Shown here piece after piece: positions 8,041-16,130 of a DNA stretch of 64,000 bases. Every line of letters begins with the position of its first letter. Position 1 is the first letter of the stretch. This stretch comes from Flavobacteriales bacterium (GTDB lineage: Bacteria; Bacteroidota; Bacteroidia; UBA10329). The notes beneath the pieces are model-generated. The model searched no databases, was not told the DNA's origin, and worked only from the letters and a program-made list of their open reading frames with translations. The stretch is taken from positions 1 to 64,000 of the forward strand of contig WGMW01000027.1 in assembly GCA_016124845.1 (NCBI GenBank), given 5' to 3'. The position numbers and the translations under genes are program-made.

Positions 8041-9039
8041 TTATATACTGGAGGTAAGAAGGTTGGCATCGAGGTTCAGTTTCGATACGATCTGATGCGC
8101 CACTTGCAAGGCGTTGTAACCGTCCTGAATTGTTACGGCCGGCCGTGCATCATTCTCAATACATTCTCTAAAAGCGCGCAGCTCTTCTTGAATGGCGTTG
8201 TTTTCTTCCACCTGTGGAAATTCGAAATTGATCCTACGTTTGGTCTTGTCGGCCAACTCAATGTACATGTCGTTGGTGCTGGTCGCCACTTCTGCATCAT
8301 CAATTCGCACCACTTCGGCCTTCTTTTTCAGAAAGTCGATGGCGATATAGGCATCGCGCTGAAAGATGCGCGTTTTGCGCATGTTCTTGAGTGAAATGCG
8401 ACTGGCCGTGATGTTGGCCACGCAACCATTTCCGAATTCGATGCGGGCATTGGCAATGTCGGGCGTGTCGCTCACCACCGAAACTCCGCTGGCACTGATG
8501 CGCTTGATGTTGGAGTTGACAATGCTGAGAATGATGTCGATGTCATGGATCATCAGATCCATCACTACTGGAACATCGGTGCCACGTGGATTGAACTGTG
8601 CCAACCGGTGGCTCTCAATGAACATGGGATGATCGATGTACGGTCTGCCTGAGATGAACGCAGGGTTGAAGCGCTCCACATGACCGATCTGCACTTTCAC
8701 TTTCGCCTCTTCGGCCAGTTTCATCAAGCTTTCAGCTTCTTCCAATGTGTTGGTCACGGGTTTTTCGATGAACACATGTTTCGATCTTCGCAAAGCCAAC
8801 GAAGCACATTCAAAATGCGAAAGAGTGGGAGTGACCACGTCTACCACATCCACTGCGTCTATCAATTCTTCAATACTCTCAAATGCTGGTATTTCGAACT
8901 GTTCTTTGGCAATGTCGGCCTGTCCATTATCGGGGTCGTAAAATCCCACGAGATCGTAGCCTTCGGTTTCCTTCAGTAACTTCAGATGAATCTTACCGAG
9001 GTGCCCCGCTCCCAACACACCGACCTTCAGGTTTTTCAT
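8041..9039 (-). CDS. Gfo/Idh/MocA-family NAD(P)-dependent oxidoreductase
   Basis: The 332-residue protein has the N-terminal Rossmann motif GVLGAGHLGKIHLKLL, a central EKPVTNTLEEAESL block containing the conserved EKP lysine, and the C-terminal alpha/beta domain beginning with HVERFNPAF. These are family hallmarks. Members oxidise or reduce sugars, inositols and nucleotide sugars. The 39-bp gap to the downstream lipoprotein and sugar-transferase genes suggests a nucleotide-sugar dehydrogenase acting in surface-glycan synthesis (inference). The start is the ATG giving MKNLKVGVLGAG; the 13-residue extension of the longer frame is not family-like. Confidence 0.85.
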   Translation of the reverse strand: MKNLKVGVLGAGHLGKIHLKLLKETEGYDLVGFYDPDNGQADIAKEQFEIPAFESIEELIDAVDVVDVVTPTLSHFECASLALRRSKHVFIEKPVTNTLEEAESLMKLAEEAKVKVQIGHVERFNPAFISGRPYIDHPMFIESHRLAQFNPRGTDVPVVMDLMIHDIDIILSIVNSNIKRISASGVSVVSDTPDIANARIEFGNGCVANITASRISLKNMRKTRIFQRDAYIAIDFLKKKAEVVRIDDAEVATSTNDMYIELADKTKRRINFEFPQVEENNAIQEELRAFRECIENDARPAVTIQDGYNALQVAHQIVSKLNLDANLLTSSI

Positions 9040-9152
9040 GGATAAATGCTCTTGTTCTTCGTCCTCAACGCTTCGCAAATTATTACATTTAGCCGCCTCG
9101 ATCTTGGCATCGGCATTCTCTTTTCAACACTCAGAATTTAACATCTCCGAAG

Positions 9153-9797
9153 GTGAAGGACACGCACAAGCAGCAGGGTAGCAGAAGGAAACTGGTAGAG
9201 CATCTGAGAGAAAAGGGCATCAAAGATGAGAATGTGCTGAAAGCGATCGGGAAAGTTCCGCGCCATCTATTTCTCGATAGTGCCTTTGAACGCTTTGCGT
9301 ATGAGGACCGCCCCTTCAGCATCGGTGCGGGACAGACCATTTCGCAACCATATACGGTGGCCATTCAGAGTGAGCTTTTGCAGGTGAAACGGGGAATGAA
9401 GGTGCTCGAGATCGGCACAGGAAGCGGTTATCAGGCATCGGTGCTCTACGAGATGGGTGCCAAGGTTTTCACCATCGAACGCATCAAAGAACTTTACGAC
9501 CGCACCAGCAAATTGCTGCCGAAGCTCGGCTACTTGGTAAAGACCTTTTTCGGTGATGGCAATCTGGGCGTTCCTGTTTGGGCACCTTACGACCGCATCA
9601 TCATTACCGCTGGTGCTCCAATTGTTCCCGAAGGTTTGCTGGGGCAACTGAAGCCTGGCGGCATCATGGTCATTCCTGTATCAAATGGCGATGAGGAGAT
9701 CATGAAGACCATCACCAAAAAGGAGAACGGGGAATTCGTCATCGCTGAGCACGGCTCATTCCGCTTTGTGCCGCTGTTGGAGGATAAGGATCAGTAG
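9153..9797 (+). CDS. pcm: Protein-L-isoaspartate O-methyltransferase
   Basis: The 214-residue protein is a class I methyltransferase of the PCMT family. It shows the N-terminal helix region LVEHLREKGIKDENVLKAIG, the PRHLFLDSAFERFAYEDRP segment, the substrate-loop motif GAGQTISQPYTVA and SAM motif I (VLEIGTGSGYQA, about 84-95), then ITAGAPIVPEGLLGQLKPGG. It repairs isoaspartyl residues in aged proteins using S-adenosylmethionine in the cytoplasm. The start codon is GTG (9153); no in-frame ATG lies upstream. TACATTTA at 9084-9091 is a one-mismatch -7 element. It is convergent with the STAS-like gene, one base separating the stops. Confidence 0.92.
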   Translation: MKDTHKQQGSRRKLVEHLREKGIKDENVLKAIGKVPRHLFLDSAFERFAYEDRPFSIGAGQTISQPYTVAIQSELLQVKRGMKVLEIGTGSGYQASVLYEMGAKVFTIERIKELYDRTSKLLPKLGYLVKTFFGDGNLGVPVWAPYDRIIITAGAPIVPEGLLGQLKPGGIMVIPVSNGDEEIMKTITKKENGEFVIAEHGSFRFVPLLEDKDQ

Positions 9798-9798
9798 T

Positions 9799-10239
9799 TT
9801 AGGCCACCTTCTTCTTAGAGGAGTCATTCTCTTCTCTTGCAATTCGCATAAGTGTCCGTACCCAATGTTCTGCCCTAATTGGGGAATCGAAATATTGGAC
9901 CGGAAACCTTTCACAGATGCCACTCAAATTAATGAACATATTTCCTATGGTTCTTCCAAGAAACGATGTGGAAACCAGCGCAATGCCAACGGTAATGCCG
10001 TTGGCATCCTCACCACTTGAAAGATAGTTTCGAGCTTCCGCATTCACGTATGTCAACCCTGTTATATCAAATACTCCGCCTCGGAAAATATCATCGTTGT
10101 CAAGTTGAGAATTGATCGTACGGACAAGATTCCTTGCCTGTTCAAGTTCCACCTCAGCACCATTCTTCATGGTAACATGTATCAGGTTTCCTAAAAGGAT
10201 TTCAATTTGAGCGACCTCGGTATAAGCTGATCGTACCAT
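9799..10239 (-). CDS. STAS/SEC14-like small protein (first of a tandem pair)
   Basis: The product is 146 residues. It aligns along its full length with the next gene upstream (10464-10874): VRSAYTEV against VRSSIGEV, DITGLTYVNAEARNYL against DLTGISYMSAEARAYI, and STSFLGRTIGNMF against TSSFTSKMIGNFF. The D(I/L)TG...AEAR...IGN(M/F)F pattern matches small Bacteroidota proteins generally annotated as STAS/SEC14-like (SpoIIAA fold). The ATG at 10239 aligns with the paralogue; the longer frame begins with TTG. The function is unknown; a regulatory or protein-binding role is only inferred from the fold. Confidence 0.65.
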   Translation of the reverse strand: MVRSAYTEVAQIEILLGNLIHVTMKNGAEVELEQARNLVRTINSQLDNDDIFRGGVFDITGLTYVNAEARNYLSSGEDANGITVGIALVSTSFLGRTIGNMFINLSGICERFPVQYFDSPIRAEHWVRTLMRIAREENDSSKKKVA

Positions 10240-10241
10240 GC

Positions 10242-10465
10242 ACAAACGGATTTCTGATTGAAACGCGGGTTGAACTGCCGGGTTTCATGTAGAGCCTCTC
10301 AATCGACCATCGACTGGAAAATGCCGTTCAGTAACCTGTCTGTTTCATTTATCCATCCATCTACAAACGGATTTCAACACGCCTTTGGGAGGATTTCATT
10401 AGACCTGCTCTGTCAGTTGGAACTTGATGTCAGGCCAAAATCGCACTTTGTCCAGAACGGATTTT
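10242..10465. repeat. Three dispersed copies of an ACAAACGGATTTC motif between the paired STAS-like genes
   Basis: ACAAACGGATTTC occurs exactly at 10242-10254 and 10363-10375, and a variant AGAACGGATTTT at 10454-10465 overlaps the end of the upstream STAS-like gene. The 224-bp gap holds no convincing coding frame. The copies could be operator sites for the downstream STAS-like gene or remnants of the duplication that created the pair. Confidence 0.4.
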
Positions 10466-10874
10466 AAGAAGCTAACTTGGAATGAAAACGGTCCAATTCG
10501 CTTTTTGCCCATTGGTGGGCCAATAGCATTTCGGAAAACAGCTTTATCGGAAAGCTGGGTTTATTTGATGTGAGAAAGAAGTTACCTATCATTTTAGAGG
10601 TAAAGCTGCTGGTTACGATGGCTACTGCAATTGTTTTTGCAAGTTCCGAACTTCGTTCCTGAATATAGGCTCGGGCTTCTGCTGACATGTAAGATATTCC
10701 TGTCAGATCCATGATTGTACAGTGAGGCTTATTATCTGACAAATACTCTATCAGAGAGTAAAAGTCCTTGGCATCATCCAGGTTGATCTCAGAGCCCGCA
10801 AACACTTTTCCCAAAATAATTCCATCTTCTCTTACAGAGACTTCACCAATACTTGACCTTACGGTTCTTTTCAT
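10464..10874 (-). CDS. STAS/SEC14-like small protein (second of a tandem pair)
   Basis: The 136-residue protein is a paralogue of the gene at 9799-10239 (see the shared DLTGISYMSAEAR and MIGNFF blocks). The central segment CTIMDLTGISYMSAEARAYI has the beta-strand/helix alternation of a STAS or SpoIIAA-like fold. There is no signal peptide or membrane segment, so it is probably cytoplasmic. It has its own promoter (TACATTTG) with a Crp-like near-palindrome directly upstream. No function is known to me. Confidence 0.65.
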   Translation of the reverse strand: MKRTVRSSIGEVSVREDGIILGKVFAGSEINLDDAKDFYSLIEYLSDNKPHCTIMDLTGISYMSAEARAYIQERSSELAKTIAVAIVTSSFTSKMIGNFFLTSNKPSFPIKLFSEMLLAHQWAKSELDRFHSKLAS

Positions 10875-10893
10875 TACACATGCGAATATTTCG

Positions 10894-10918
10894 CAAATGT
10901 ACTAAGTGAAACACGTAA
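10894..10918 (-). promoter_or_regulatory. Promoter of the STAS-like gene with a Crp/Fnr-like near-palindrome
   Basis: Read on the minus strand, TACATTTG (10894-10901) is a perfect TAnnTTTG -7 element, 19 bp upstream of the start codon. Immediately upstream is TTACGTGTTTCACTTAG (10902-10918), which matches 15 of 17 bases of the perfect palindrome at 34877-34893 in front of a Crp/Fnr gene. No -33 TTTG is seen, suggesting factor-dependent transcription. A second short inverted repeat (TGCGA/TCGCA) lies at 10881-10895. Confidence 0.55.
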
Positions 10919-10993
10919 AAATGGTATTCATGGTGACACGAATTGTCTCCTTAACGATAAACAATGGGGCATAATTAAGATTCCATGAGCCGA

Positions 10994-11683
10994 CTACCGT
11001 TTCAGGTCATCGTATTTCATTGAAGCATCGGTGATCTGATCGGGCGTATACTTTAAGTTCTTACCCATGGTTCCGGCAAATCTTTTCCAGAATCCTTCGC
11101 GTTCAGGAAGCGCCACAAAATTGTCAACCTCAGCCCAAGTGGGGTCGATGGTGGCGGTAACGTCAGCGTAATATGCATGGATGGTATCGAAGATGGCAGG
11201 AACATAGGCAATGTCCAGTTTCTTCTTTTTAGCAAACGACTTCACCATTTTGGTCTGAAAAGGGTCGGTTGCCAGGGCAATATTCCTGAACCCCAGATCT
11301 TTGGCCATGTAATAGGAATAAAACACGTTCTCGGTACTGTGTTCAGCACGTTCTTCCGTAAAAATATGTTCAGCAGGTATACCCAGTTTCTCTGCATATT
11401 CTGCCATTATCCGCGATTCAATGTAAGGCGTGTAAACAGCGCTGCCAGAGAAAATGATATTCTTGGTGTAACCTCGATTGTACAGATAGTAACTCCAAAG
11501 CACGCGCATACGCATCACATCACTCCAAGCGGTGTCGAAAGGAACCCCAGGTACGATCACCACATCAAATGGCATTTGAGGCTCCGCATTTCGAAAAGCT
11601 CTTTGCGTACTTCCGCAAGAGGCAACCGAAACTACCATGACAACCACGATATTGAAATATACAAATCTTACGAACGCTTTCAT
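10994..11683 (-). CDS. YdcF-like (DUF218) lipoprotein
   Basis: The 229-residue protein has a lipoprotein signal ending in SVASC (Cys23) and a DUF218/YdcF domain: DVVIVPGVPFD, RMRVLWSYYLYNRGYTKNIIFSG, AEHSTENVFYSYYMAKDLGF and ALATDPFQTKMV. The family includes ElyC/SanA-type envelope proteins with a SAM-binding-like Rossmann fold, implicated in envelope maintenance. It is a tandem paralogue of the next gene, 26 bp away. Its exact biochemical role is not established. Confidence 0.8.
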   Translation of the reverse strand: MKAFVRFVYFNIVVVMVVSVASCGSTQRAFRNAEPQMPFDVVIVPGVPFDTAWSDVMRMRVLWSYYLYNRGYTKNIIFSGSAVYTPYIESRIMAEYAEKLGIPAEHIFTEERAEHSTENVFYSYYMAKDLGFRNIALATDPFQTKMVKSFAKKKKLDIAYVPAIFDTIHAYYADVTATIDPTWAEVDNFVALPEREGFWKRFAGTMGKNLKYTPDQITDASMKYDDLKR

Positions 11684-11709
11684 GTTCTGAGAACTAATAC
11701 CAGAGCAAG

Positions 11710-12381
11710 TTATTGCTTATTCAGTTCGGTAGCGAAGCATATCTCCACATTTTCGGACGGCTTCCATAGCAGTCCGTGAGTACCCAACTTCCGTTGTTGT
11801 TTAGTTTCACGACTAACGAGTGGAACAAATTCCGATTCATACGCCATTTGGTGATCAATTTCAAATTCGAAAGACTTCCAGTAACGGTTCACAATGCTGA
11901 ATTTGGCGGGAACGAAATCCACTTTGCTCAGGTCGTGGCCTTCCAGTTTACCAAGAAACTGAATCATGCCCGACTGCCACCAATCGGTGGCTACCGCAAC
12001 ATGCTCAAAACCGTATTTTTCAGCAATTTCCATCGAATAGAAAACGTTTTCCAAACTGTGTTCAGCCTGCCGTTCGAGTATAAGCGCCTCTGCCGGAATT
12101 CCCATTTTCATAAGATAAAGCGCAAAGATCTCGGATTCAACATAGGGTGTATGAACTGCTCCTCCAGACAAGATGATATGACCCGTTCTACCTTGTTGAT
12201 AGAGTTCATAGGCCCAGGCCAAGCGCATGCGATACACGGCATTCATCTTTCCGTCAGGTTCAAAAGGAAAACCGGGTACAATGATCGCATCGTACTTCTT
12301 CTCCACATTCTTGGCCTGCGTTAGGCCAGCAGAAGAAAACAGTAGTAAAAGCATCAGGAACAGTTCAGCAAATCGTTTCAT
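11710..12381 (-). CDS. YdcF-like (DUF218) exported protein
   Basis: The 223-residue protein has a cleavable signal peptide (MKRFAELFLMLLLLFSSAGLTQA) with no lipobox, unlike its neighbour. The DUF218 blocks are all present: DAIIVPGFPFEPDG, RMRLAWAYELYQQGRTGHIILSGG, AEHSLENVFYSMEIAEKYGF and VAVATDWWQSGMI. The gene pair therefore encodes one lipid-anchored and one soluble or periplasmic version of the same fold. An 8-bp-arm inverted repeat sits in the leader. Confidence 0.8.
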   Translation of the reverse strand: MKRFAELFLMLLLLFSSAGLTQAKNVEKKYDAIIVPGFPFEPDGKMNAVYRMRLAWAYELYQQGRTGHIILSGGAVHTPYVESEIFALYLMKMGIPAEALILERQAEHSLENVFYSMEIAEKYGFEHVAVATDWWQSGMIQFLGKLEGHDLSKVDFVPAKFSIVNRYWKSFEFEIDHQMAYESEFVPLVSRETKQQRKLGTHGLLWKPSENVEICFATELNKQ

Positions 12382-12389
12382 GACTCATT

Positions 12390-12413
12390 TATTGGTTCCG
12401 TTATAAACCAATA
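12390..12413. promoter_or_regulatory. Inverted repeat in the leader of the YdcF-like gene
   Basis: TATTGGTT (12390-12397) and AACCAATA (12406-12413) are perfect 8-bp arms with an 8-nt spacer, beginning 8 bp upstream of the start codon of the minus-strand gene. It could be an operator or an mRNA hairpin; nothing more can be said. Confidence 0.4.
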
Positions 12414-12500
12414 GCTCATGTAATTGTTCGGAAAGAAAAAGGGAGGGGCAAGGCTTTTGCAGGTTGCCCGTAGCCACCTGTCCTCAACCCCTTCCCAAGA

Positions 12501-13133
12501 TCACTTCTTCTTTATCGTGTTCACGTTCAGTCCCAGACCAAAGGCAATTCTAAATTCATCGAGCCCATAATTGCTGCCCCATTCAGTAGGATGATTTGCA
12601 TGTACATAGGTCACTTTTCCGAGGAAGTGAAAGAACTTCCATATATAAAAGTTGAAACCGGTAGTGACTGAAATGGCAGGAGATACCTTCATGACCGATT
12701 CCGCGTATGCCACTGGCAGTTCCAGCGATCCGGCATTCGGATTTCGCATCTGTATAAGGCTTGCGCCCGGATGAAGCCCTATGTATGGGTCGAACCGTTT
12801 GTAAGGGAAGTGGTAGTTTGCCCCGAAGAAAAGGCTGTGGTCCATTTTCAGGTTTCCGCTTCCCTGTGTGTCCAGAAAATAGGCCATGTCTCCCTTGATG
12901 CTGATCTTGCGGGTCACGTAATATTCCAGATCGCCCTGTAGGAAGATGTTGGTGTTATTCTGTCCGATCATCCATCCCGGAGAAATGGTCAGTTGTGAAC
13001 GGACAAGCCCTTTTCGAATGATGTCATCACCTTCCGGTTCGGGTCTGTTCCAGTTTTTCTGGGCGAACACGCTGGTGCTCAAAAGCAGCAGAATTGCTGT
13101 CAGAATCTTATTTCGGGAGTTGCTGGTTACCAT
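12501..13133 (-). CDS. Outer-membrane beta-barrel protein
   Basis: The 210-residue protein has a signal peptide ending in STSVFA-Q and repeated amphipathic strands with aromatic ends (SQLTISPGWMIGQ, LFFGANYHFPYKRFDPYIG, FRIAFGLGLNV), compatible with a small 8-strand barrel. It overlaps the stop of the upstream barrel gene by 7 bp, so the two are translationally linked. No family more specific than an OmpW/porin-like barrel can be justified. Confidence 0.7.
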   Translation of the reverse strand: MVTSNSRNKILTAILLLLSTSVFAQKNWNRPEPEGDDIIRKGLVRSQLTISPGWMIGQNNTNIFLQGDLEYYVTRKISIKGDMAYFLDTQGSGNLKMDHSLFFGANYHFPYKRFDPYIGLHPGASLIQMRNPNAGSLELPVAYAESVMKVSPAISVTTGFNFYIWKFFHFLGKVTYVHANHPTEWGSNYGLDEFRIAFGLGLNVNTIKKK

Positions 13134-13756
13134 AGGTCTGCGATCTTGTAGTTAATACCAACTGTGAATAGGAGATGACCTTCCAAACTCAGGCCTCCAT
13201 GCTCATGAATCTCGAACATTCCCTCTTCTTCATGCGCCTCTACATGTTTACCCAAATGGATCATGTACTGCGCAATAAATGTGAGGTCGAAGTGCTCGGT
13301 CAGATTGAAGTGGTTGCCGATACCGCCTTGTATCGCTGAACTCCATCTGGCCATCCGATTGTTCGGATTCACGTTCTCCTGCACCTTCGTGTAATCGAAG
13401 CAATGCCCCATGACGATGTATGGCTTCATCAGCTTTTTGAACGTTTTATCCTTCAGGGGATAATACATTACCGACCATCCGATGTGCGCATCTCTACGAT
13501 TGCCCGTGGAACCTATGGATGAGGTGAGATAATCGGCAAACCACTCGGTATTGATGCGATCATGCAGTTGCAGACGGAATTGGCCACCTGCACCGGTTCC
13601 AACGCTTTGCCAATCGCCATGATTGAATGTGCTGATGGTGGTGCGCATCCCAAGCGAAAAAAGTCCGCCATGGTGATTTTTGATCTTGAGTTCCTGCTGT
13701 GCCGCGGCCAGAATTGGCATGCCAAGCAATAGGATAATGGGGATTTTCCGAAGCAT
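13127..13756 (-). CDS. Outer-membrane beta-barrel protein
   Basis: The 209-residue protein has a signal peptide (MLRKIPIILLLGMPILAAA) and alternating hydrophobic strands through to the C-terminus (HLLFTVGINYKI). The features IGWSVMYYPL, KPYIVMGHCFDY and DLTFIAQYMIHLG are typical of small Bacteroidota barrels. The region around residues 170-195 is His/Glu-rich (HLGKHVEAHEEEGMFEIHEHGG), which could bind metal (inference). It is first in a two-gene operon with the next barrel gene. Confidence 0.7.
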   Translation of the reverse strand: MLRKIPIILLLGMPILAAAQQELKIKNHHGGLFSLGMRTTISTFNHGDWQSVGTGAGGQFRLQLHDRINTEWFADYLTSSIGSTGNRRDAHIGWSVMYYPLKDKTFKKLMKPYIVMGHCFDYTKVQENVNPNNRMARWSSAIQGGIGNHFNLTEHFDLTFIAQYMIHLGKHVEAHEEEGMFEIHEHGGLSLEGHLLFTVGINYKIADLW

Positions 13757-13855
13757 GGTTGTGTGTGGTTGGTTTGCTGCTTAAACTCGACCTATGAGCT
13801 GGAAATTGCGTCTGTTAACGAATGTTAAAGAATTTGCAACGCGGTATGATTCCAG

Positions 13856-13873
13856 TTTGGTCACTTGACCAAA
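13856..13873. promoter_or_regulatory. Palindrome upstream of the acyltransferase-like gene
   Basis: TTTGGTCA and TGACCAAA are perfect 8-bp arms separated by two bases, 40 bp upstream of the start at 13913 and about 100 bp from the divergent barrel start. It has the size of a dimeric regulator site. Confidence 0.45.
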
Positions 13874-13912
13874 TCGTAGGCGACTTTTCATGAACCATTA
13901 TATTCTTGTTCC

Positions 13913-15094
13913 ATGTATTTGGAAGAAGTACTTTCAGAAGAACAGGAGAGTTTATGGATCGCATTTCCATCCGAGCTTTATGCCAATGATCCCAATTACA
14001 TCCGATCTATCGACCAAGAAGTTCGGGATGTGTTCGATCCGAAGGTGAACAGAGTTTTTCAAGAGGAGGGAAGTACGGCCATCCGTTGGCTTCTGAAGCG
14101 TGGTGGAAAGGTGGTCGGTCGAATAGCTGCTTTTGTCAATGGCCGTACTGCTTCCAAGGAAAAACAGCCCACGGGTGGTTGCGGTTTTTTTGATTGCATA
14201 GATGATCAAGAGGCGGCAGACATACTCTTTCATGCTGCTAAAGACTGGTTGCAAGAGCATGGCATGGAAGCCATGGACGGTCCTGTGAATTTTGGTGAGC
14301 GTGATAAATTCTGGGGCGTGCTTATTGATGGCTTTGAGCAACAGAATTATGGCATGTTCTATAATGCGCCATACTATCAGCGGCTTTTTGAGAACTACGG
14401 TTTTCAGTTGTACTTCAAGCAGTTCACTTACGCACGCGACATCCGAAAAACCAAGGATTTCGAACCGCGTTTCTATGAGCGTGCTCAGCAAAGTCTGGAC
14501 AATCCGGATCTGACTTTCCGCCATCTCACCAAGAAGGATCTTCCAAAAGCAGCGGCCTACTTCCACGAAGTGTACAACAAGGCCTGGGGTGGGCATTCGG
14601 GGGTAAAACCCATGACGATGGAACAATGCGAGAAGCTCTTCAAGAAGTTGAAACCCATTTTAGACCTGCGTCTACTTTACTTCGGATTCTATAAGGAACA
14701 GCCCATTGCCTTTTTCATTTCCATACCAGAATTGAACCAGTTGTTCAAGCATGTCAATGGAAAAATGAATCTCGTTGGTAAACTGAAGTTCCTTTATCAC
14801 AAGACCATGGGAACATGCAATAAGGCATTGGGGCTGGTATTCGGTGTGGTGCCTGAATGGCACGGAAAAGGAGTAGAGGCCGCCATCGTTATTGCGTTCA
14901 GTAAACTGGCGTGGGGCAAAGGGCTGCCGTATGAGACGATTGAAATGAACTGGTGTGGCGATTTCAACCCGAAGATGATGCGGGTGTGCGAGCAATTGGG
15001 GGGCGAGGTGATCAAGACGCATGCAACATACCGCTATCTCTTCGATCGGAATGCTCCATTCGAACGCTGTCCTGTGATCGGAGAGAAGGCATAG
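13913..15094 (+). CDS. GNAT-like N-acetyltransferase, large form
   Basis: The 393-residue protein has two GNAT-like halves. The N-terminal half contains GGKVVGRIAAFVNGR and GFFDCIDDQEAADILFHAAKDWLQEHG; the C-terminal half contains a VVPEWHGKGVEAAIV stretch resembling the acetyl-CoA pyrophosphate loop, then MNWCGDFNPKMMRVCEQLGG. It belongs to a Bacteroidota family usually annotated as GNAT or hypothetical; the acceptor is unknown. It is soluble and monocistronic. A perfect palindrome lies just upstream. Confidence 0.65.
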   Translation: MYLEEVLSEEQESLWIAFPSELYANDPNYIRSIDQEVRDVFDPKVNRVFQEEGSTAIRWLLKRGGKVVGRIAAFVNGRTASKEKQPTGGCGFFDCIDDQEAADILFHAAKDWLQEHGMEAMDGPVNFGERDKFWGVLIDGFEQQNYGMFYNAPYYQRLFENYGFQLYFKQFTYARDIRKTKDFEPRFYERAQQSLDNPDLTFRHLTKKDLPKAAAYFHEVYNKAWGGHSGVKPMTMEQCEKLFKKLKPILDLRLLYFGFYKEQPIAFFISIPELNQLFKHVNGKMNLVGKLKFLYHKTMGTCNKALGLVFGVVPEWHGKGVEAAIVIAFSKLAWGKGLPYETIEMNWCGDFNPKMMRVCEQLGGEVIKTHATYRYLFDRNAPFERCPVIGEKA

Positions 15095-15168
15095 TCGAAA
15101 TCGACCTGTGCTATTAGGAGGTTGGGATGTTCTAACTATCTCGACAAAAAATCTTTAGCTTAACCCCA

Positions 15169-15903
15169 ATGAAAAAGTCGGTTTTGTTTACGCTACTATT
15201 GCTCTTTCTGTCATCGGCATGGGCACAGGATAGCACCAAGGTAAAACGCAATGGTCCGTTCCTGAGCATCGAAATGGGAGTGATCTTCAATCCCAGCTAC
15301 AGTTTCAGAAGCTTGACGTATCAAGGGAATTGGGGAGCGGAGAACTATCCGAACATTTCTACCATCCAAAGTGGCGATGTTGGCATTTTTGCACCCAATG
15401 TAGGACTACGAATAAGTCTTATTCTACATCAGAACATGGGCGTGGAGTTCGGGCTGGGATACTCCAAAAAAGGATATGTGTATGATGCGATAAGATCTGG
15501 CTACGCTTCATCGAGACTGTACGACCGCTACGATTTTCTGTACCGAATGCAATATGTAGAAGCCCCGCTCAAATTCATTGTCAGAACTGGAGGTTCAAGA
15601 GTACGTTTCCGTGCCGGAATTGGTCTCGTAACGCAAGTTTTGGTTCAAGCAGATAAGATCCGGACCGTTGATCCTGCGGTTGGCGAAACGTATGTTAGAG
15701 TGGAGCCGCTGACCAAGAATCCGATCAATCTGGCACCAACGGTTTCTGCTGGTATTGATGTCTCGGTAACTGACAAGTTCGGTCTGAGAGTGGAACCGAA
15801 TTTCCAGCATCAGCTTTTCAGAAACAGTGGCGACCCGCTGGAAATACGCTACTGGTCGGCAGGAGTGTCTCTTACCGCATACTTTAATCGTGTAAGCAAA
15901 TAG
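15169..15903 (+). CDS. PorT-family outer-membrane beta-barrel protein
   Basis: The 244-residue protein has a signal peptide (MKKSVLFTLLLLFLSSAWA) and the order of strands seen in the PorT/OMP_b-brl_2 family: VGLRISLILHQNMGVEFGLGYSKKG, then MQYVEAPLKFIVR, then FRAGIGLVTQVLV, ending WSAGVSLTAYFN. This supports an outer-membrane barrel; many such genes exist per genome, so it need not be the PorT of the type IX system. A small lipoprotein gene follows 7 bp later. Confidence 0.8.
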   Translation: MKKSVLFTLLLLFLSSAWAQDSTKVKRNGPFLSIEMGVIFNPSYSFRSLTYQGNWGAENYPNISTIQSGDVGIFAPNVGLRISLILHQNMGVEFGLGYSKKGYVYDAIRSGYASSRLYDRYDFLYRMQYVEAPLKFIVRTGGSRVRFRAGIGLVTQVLVQADKIRTVDPAVGETYVRVEPLTKNPINLAPTVSAGIDVSVTDKFGLRVEPNFQHQLFRNSGDPLEIRYWSAGVSLTAYFNRVSK

Positions 15904-15910
15904 ACTTTTT

Positions 15911-16114
15911 ATGAAGATCTTCGGTTCGATCATATTGCTTTTCGCTTCAATGGCCACGCTTAGTTCCTGCAAGAAAGACTGCTACGATAAAGCACTTGAA
16001 GAACAGTTCTATACGATTGATTGTACAGCCGATTGTCCTGGAGTGGTCGGATGCGATGGCAAGACCTACTGCAACGAATGCATCGCCAATTCACATGGCA
16101 TTCGGGTAGAGTAG
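15911..16114 (+). CDS. Small Kazal-like cysteine-rich lipoprotein
   Basis: The 67-residue protein has a lipoprotein signal ending in LSSC (Cys20), followed by a mature part with exactly six further cysteines (24, 38, 42, 48, 54, 57). The block GCDGKTYCNECIA matches the Kazal serine-protease-inhibitor core (CGxDGxTYxNxC) closely. The domain is short after the last cysteine. The likely role is a surface-anchored protease inhibitor or a small disulfide-bonded domain. It lies 7 bp after the PorT-type barrel gene, so probably the same transcript. Confidence 0.7.
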   Translation: MKIFGSIILLFASMATLSSCKKDCYDKALEEQFYTIDCTADCPGVVGCDGKTYCNECIANSHGIRVE

Positions 16115-16130
16115 TGGGAGAGTGGTTCGG

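Noticed and set aside
10258-10467. 69-codon plus-strand frame between the STAS-like genes
   Set aside because: No recognisable features, lies over the repeated motif and antisense to the transcription direction of the flanking genes.
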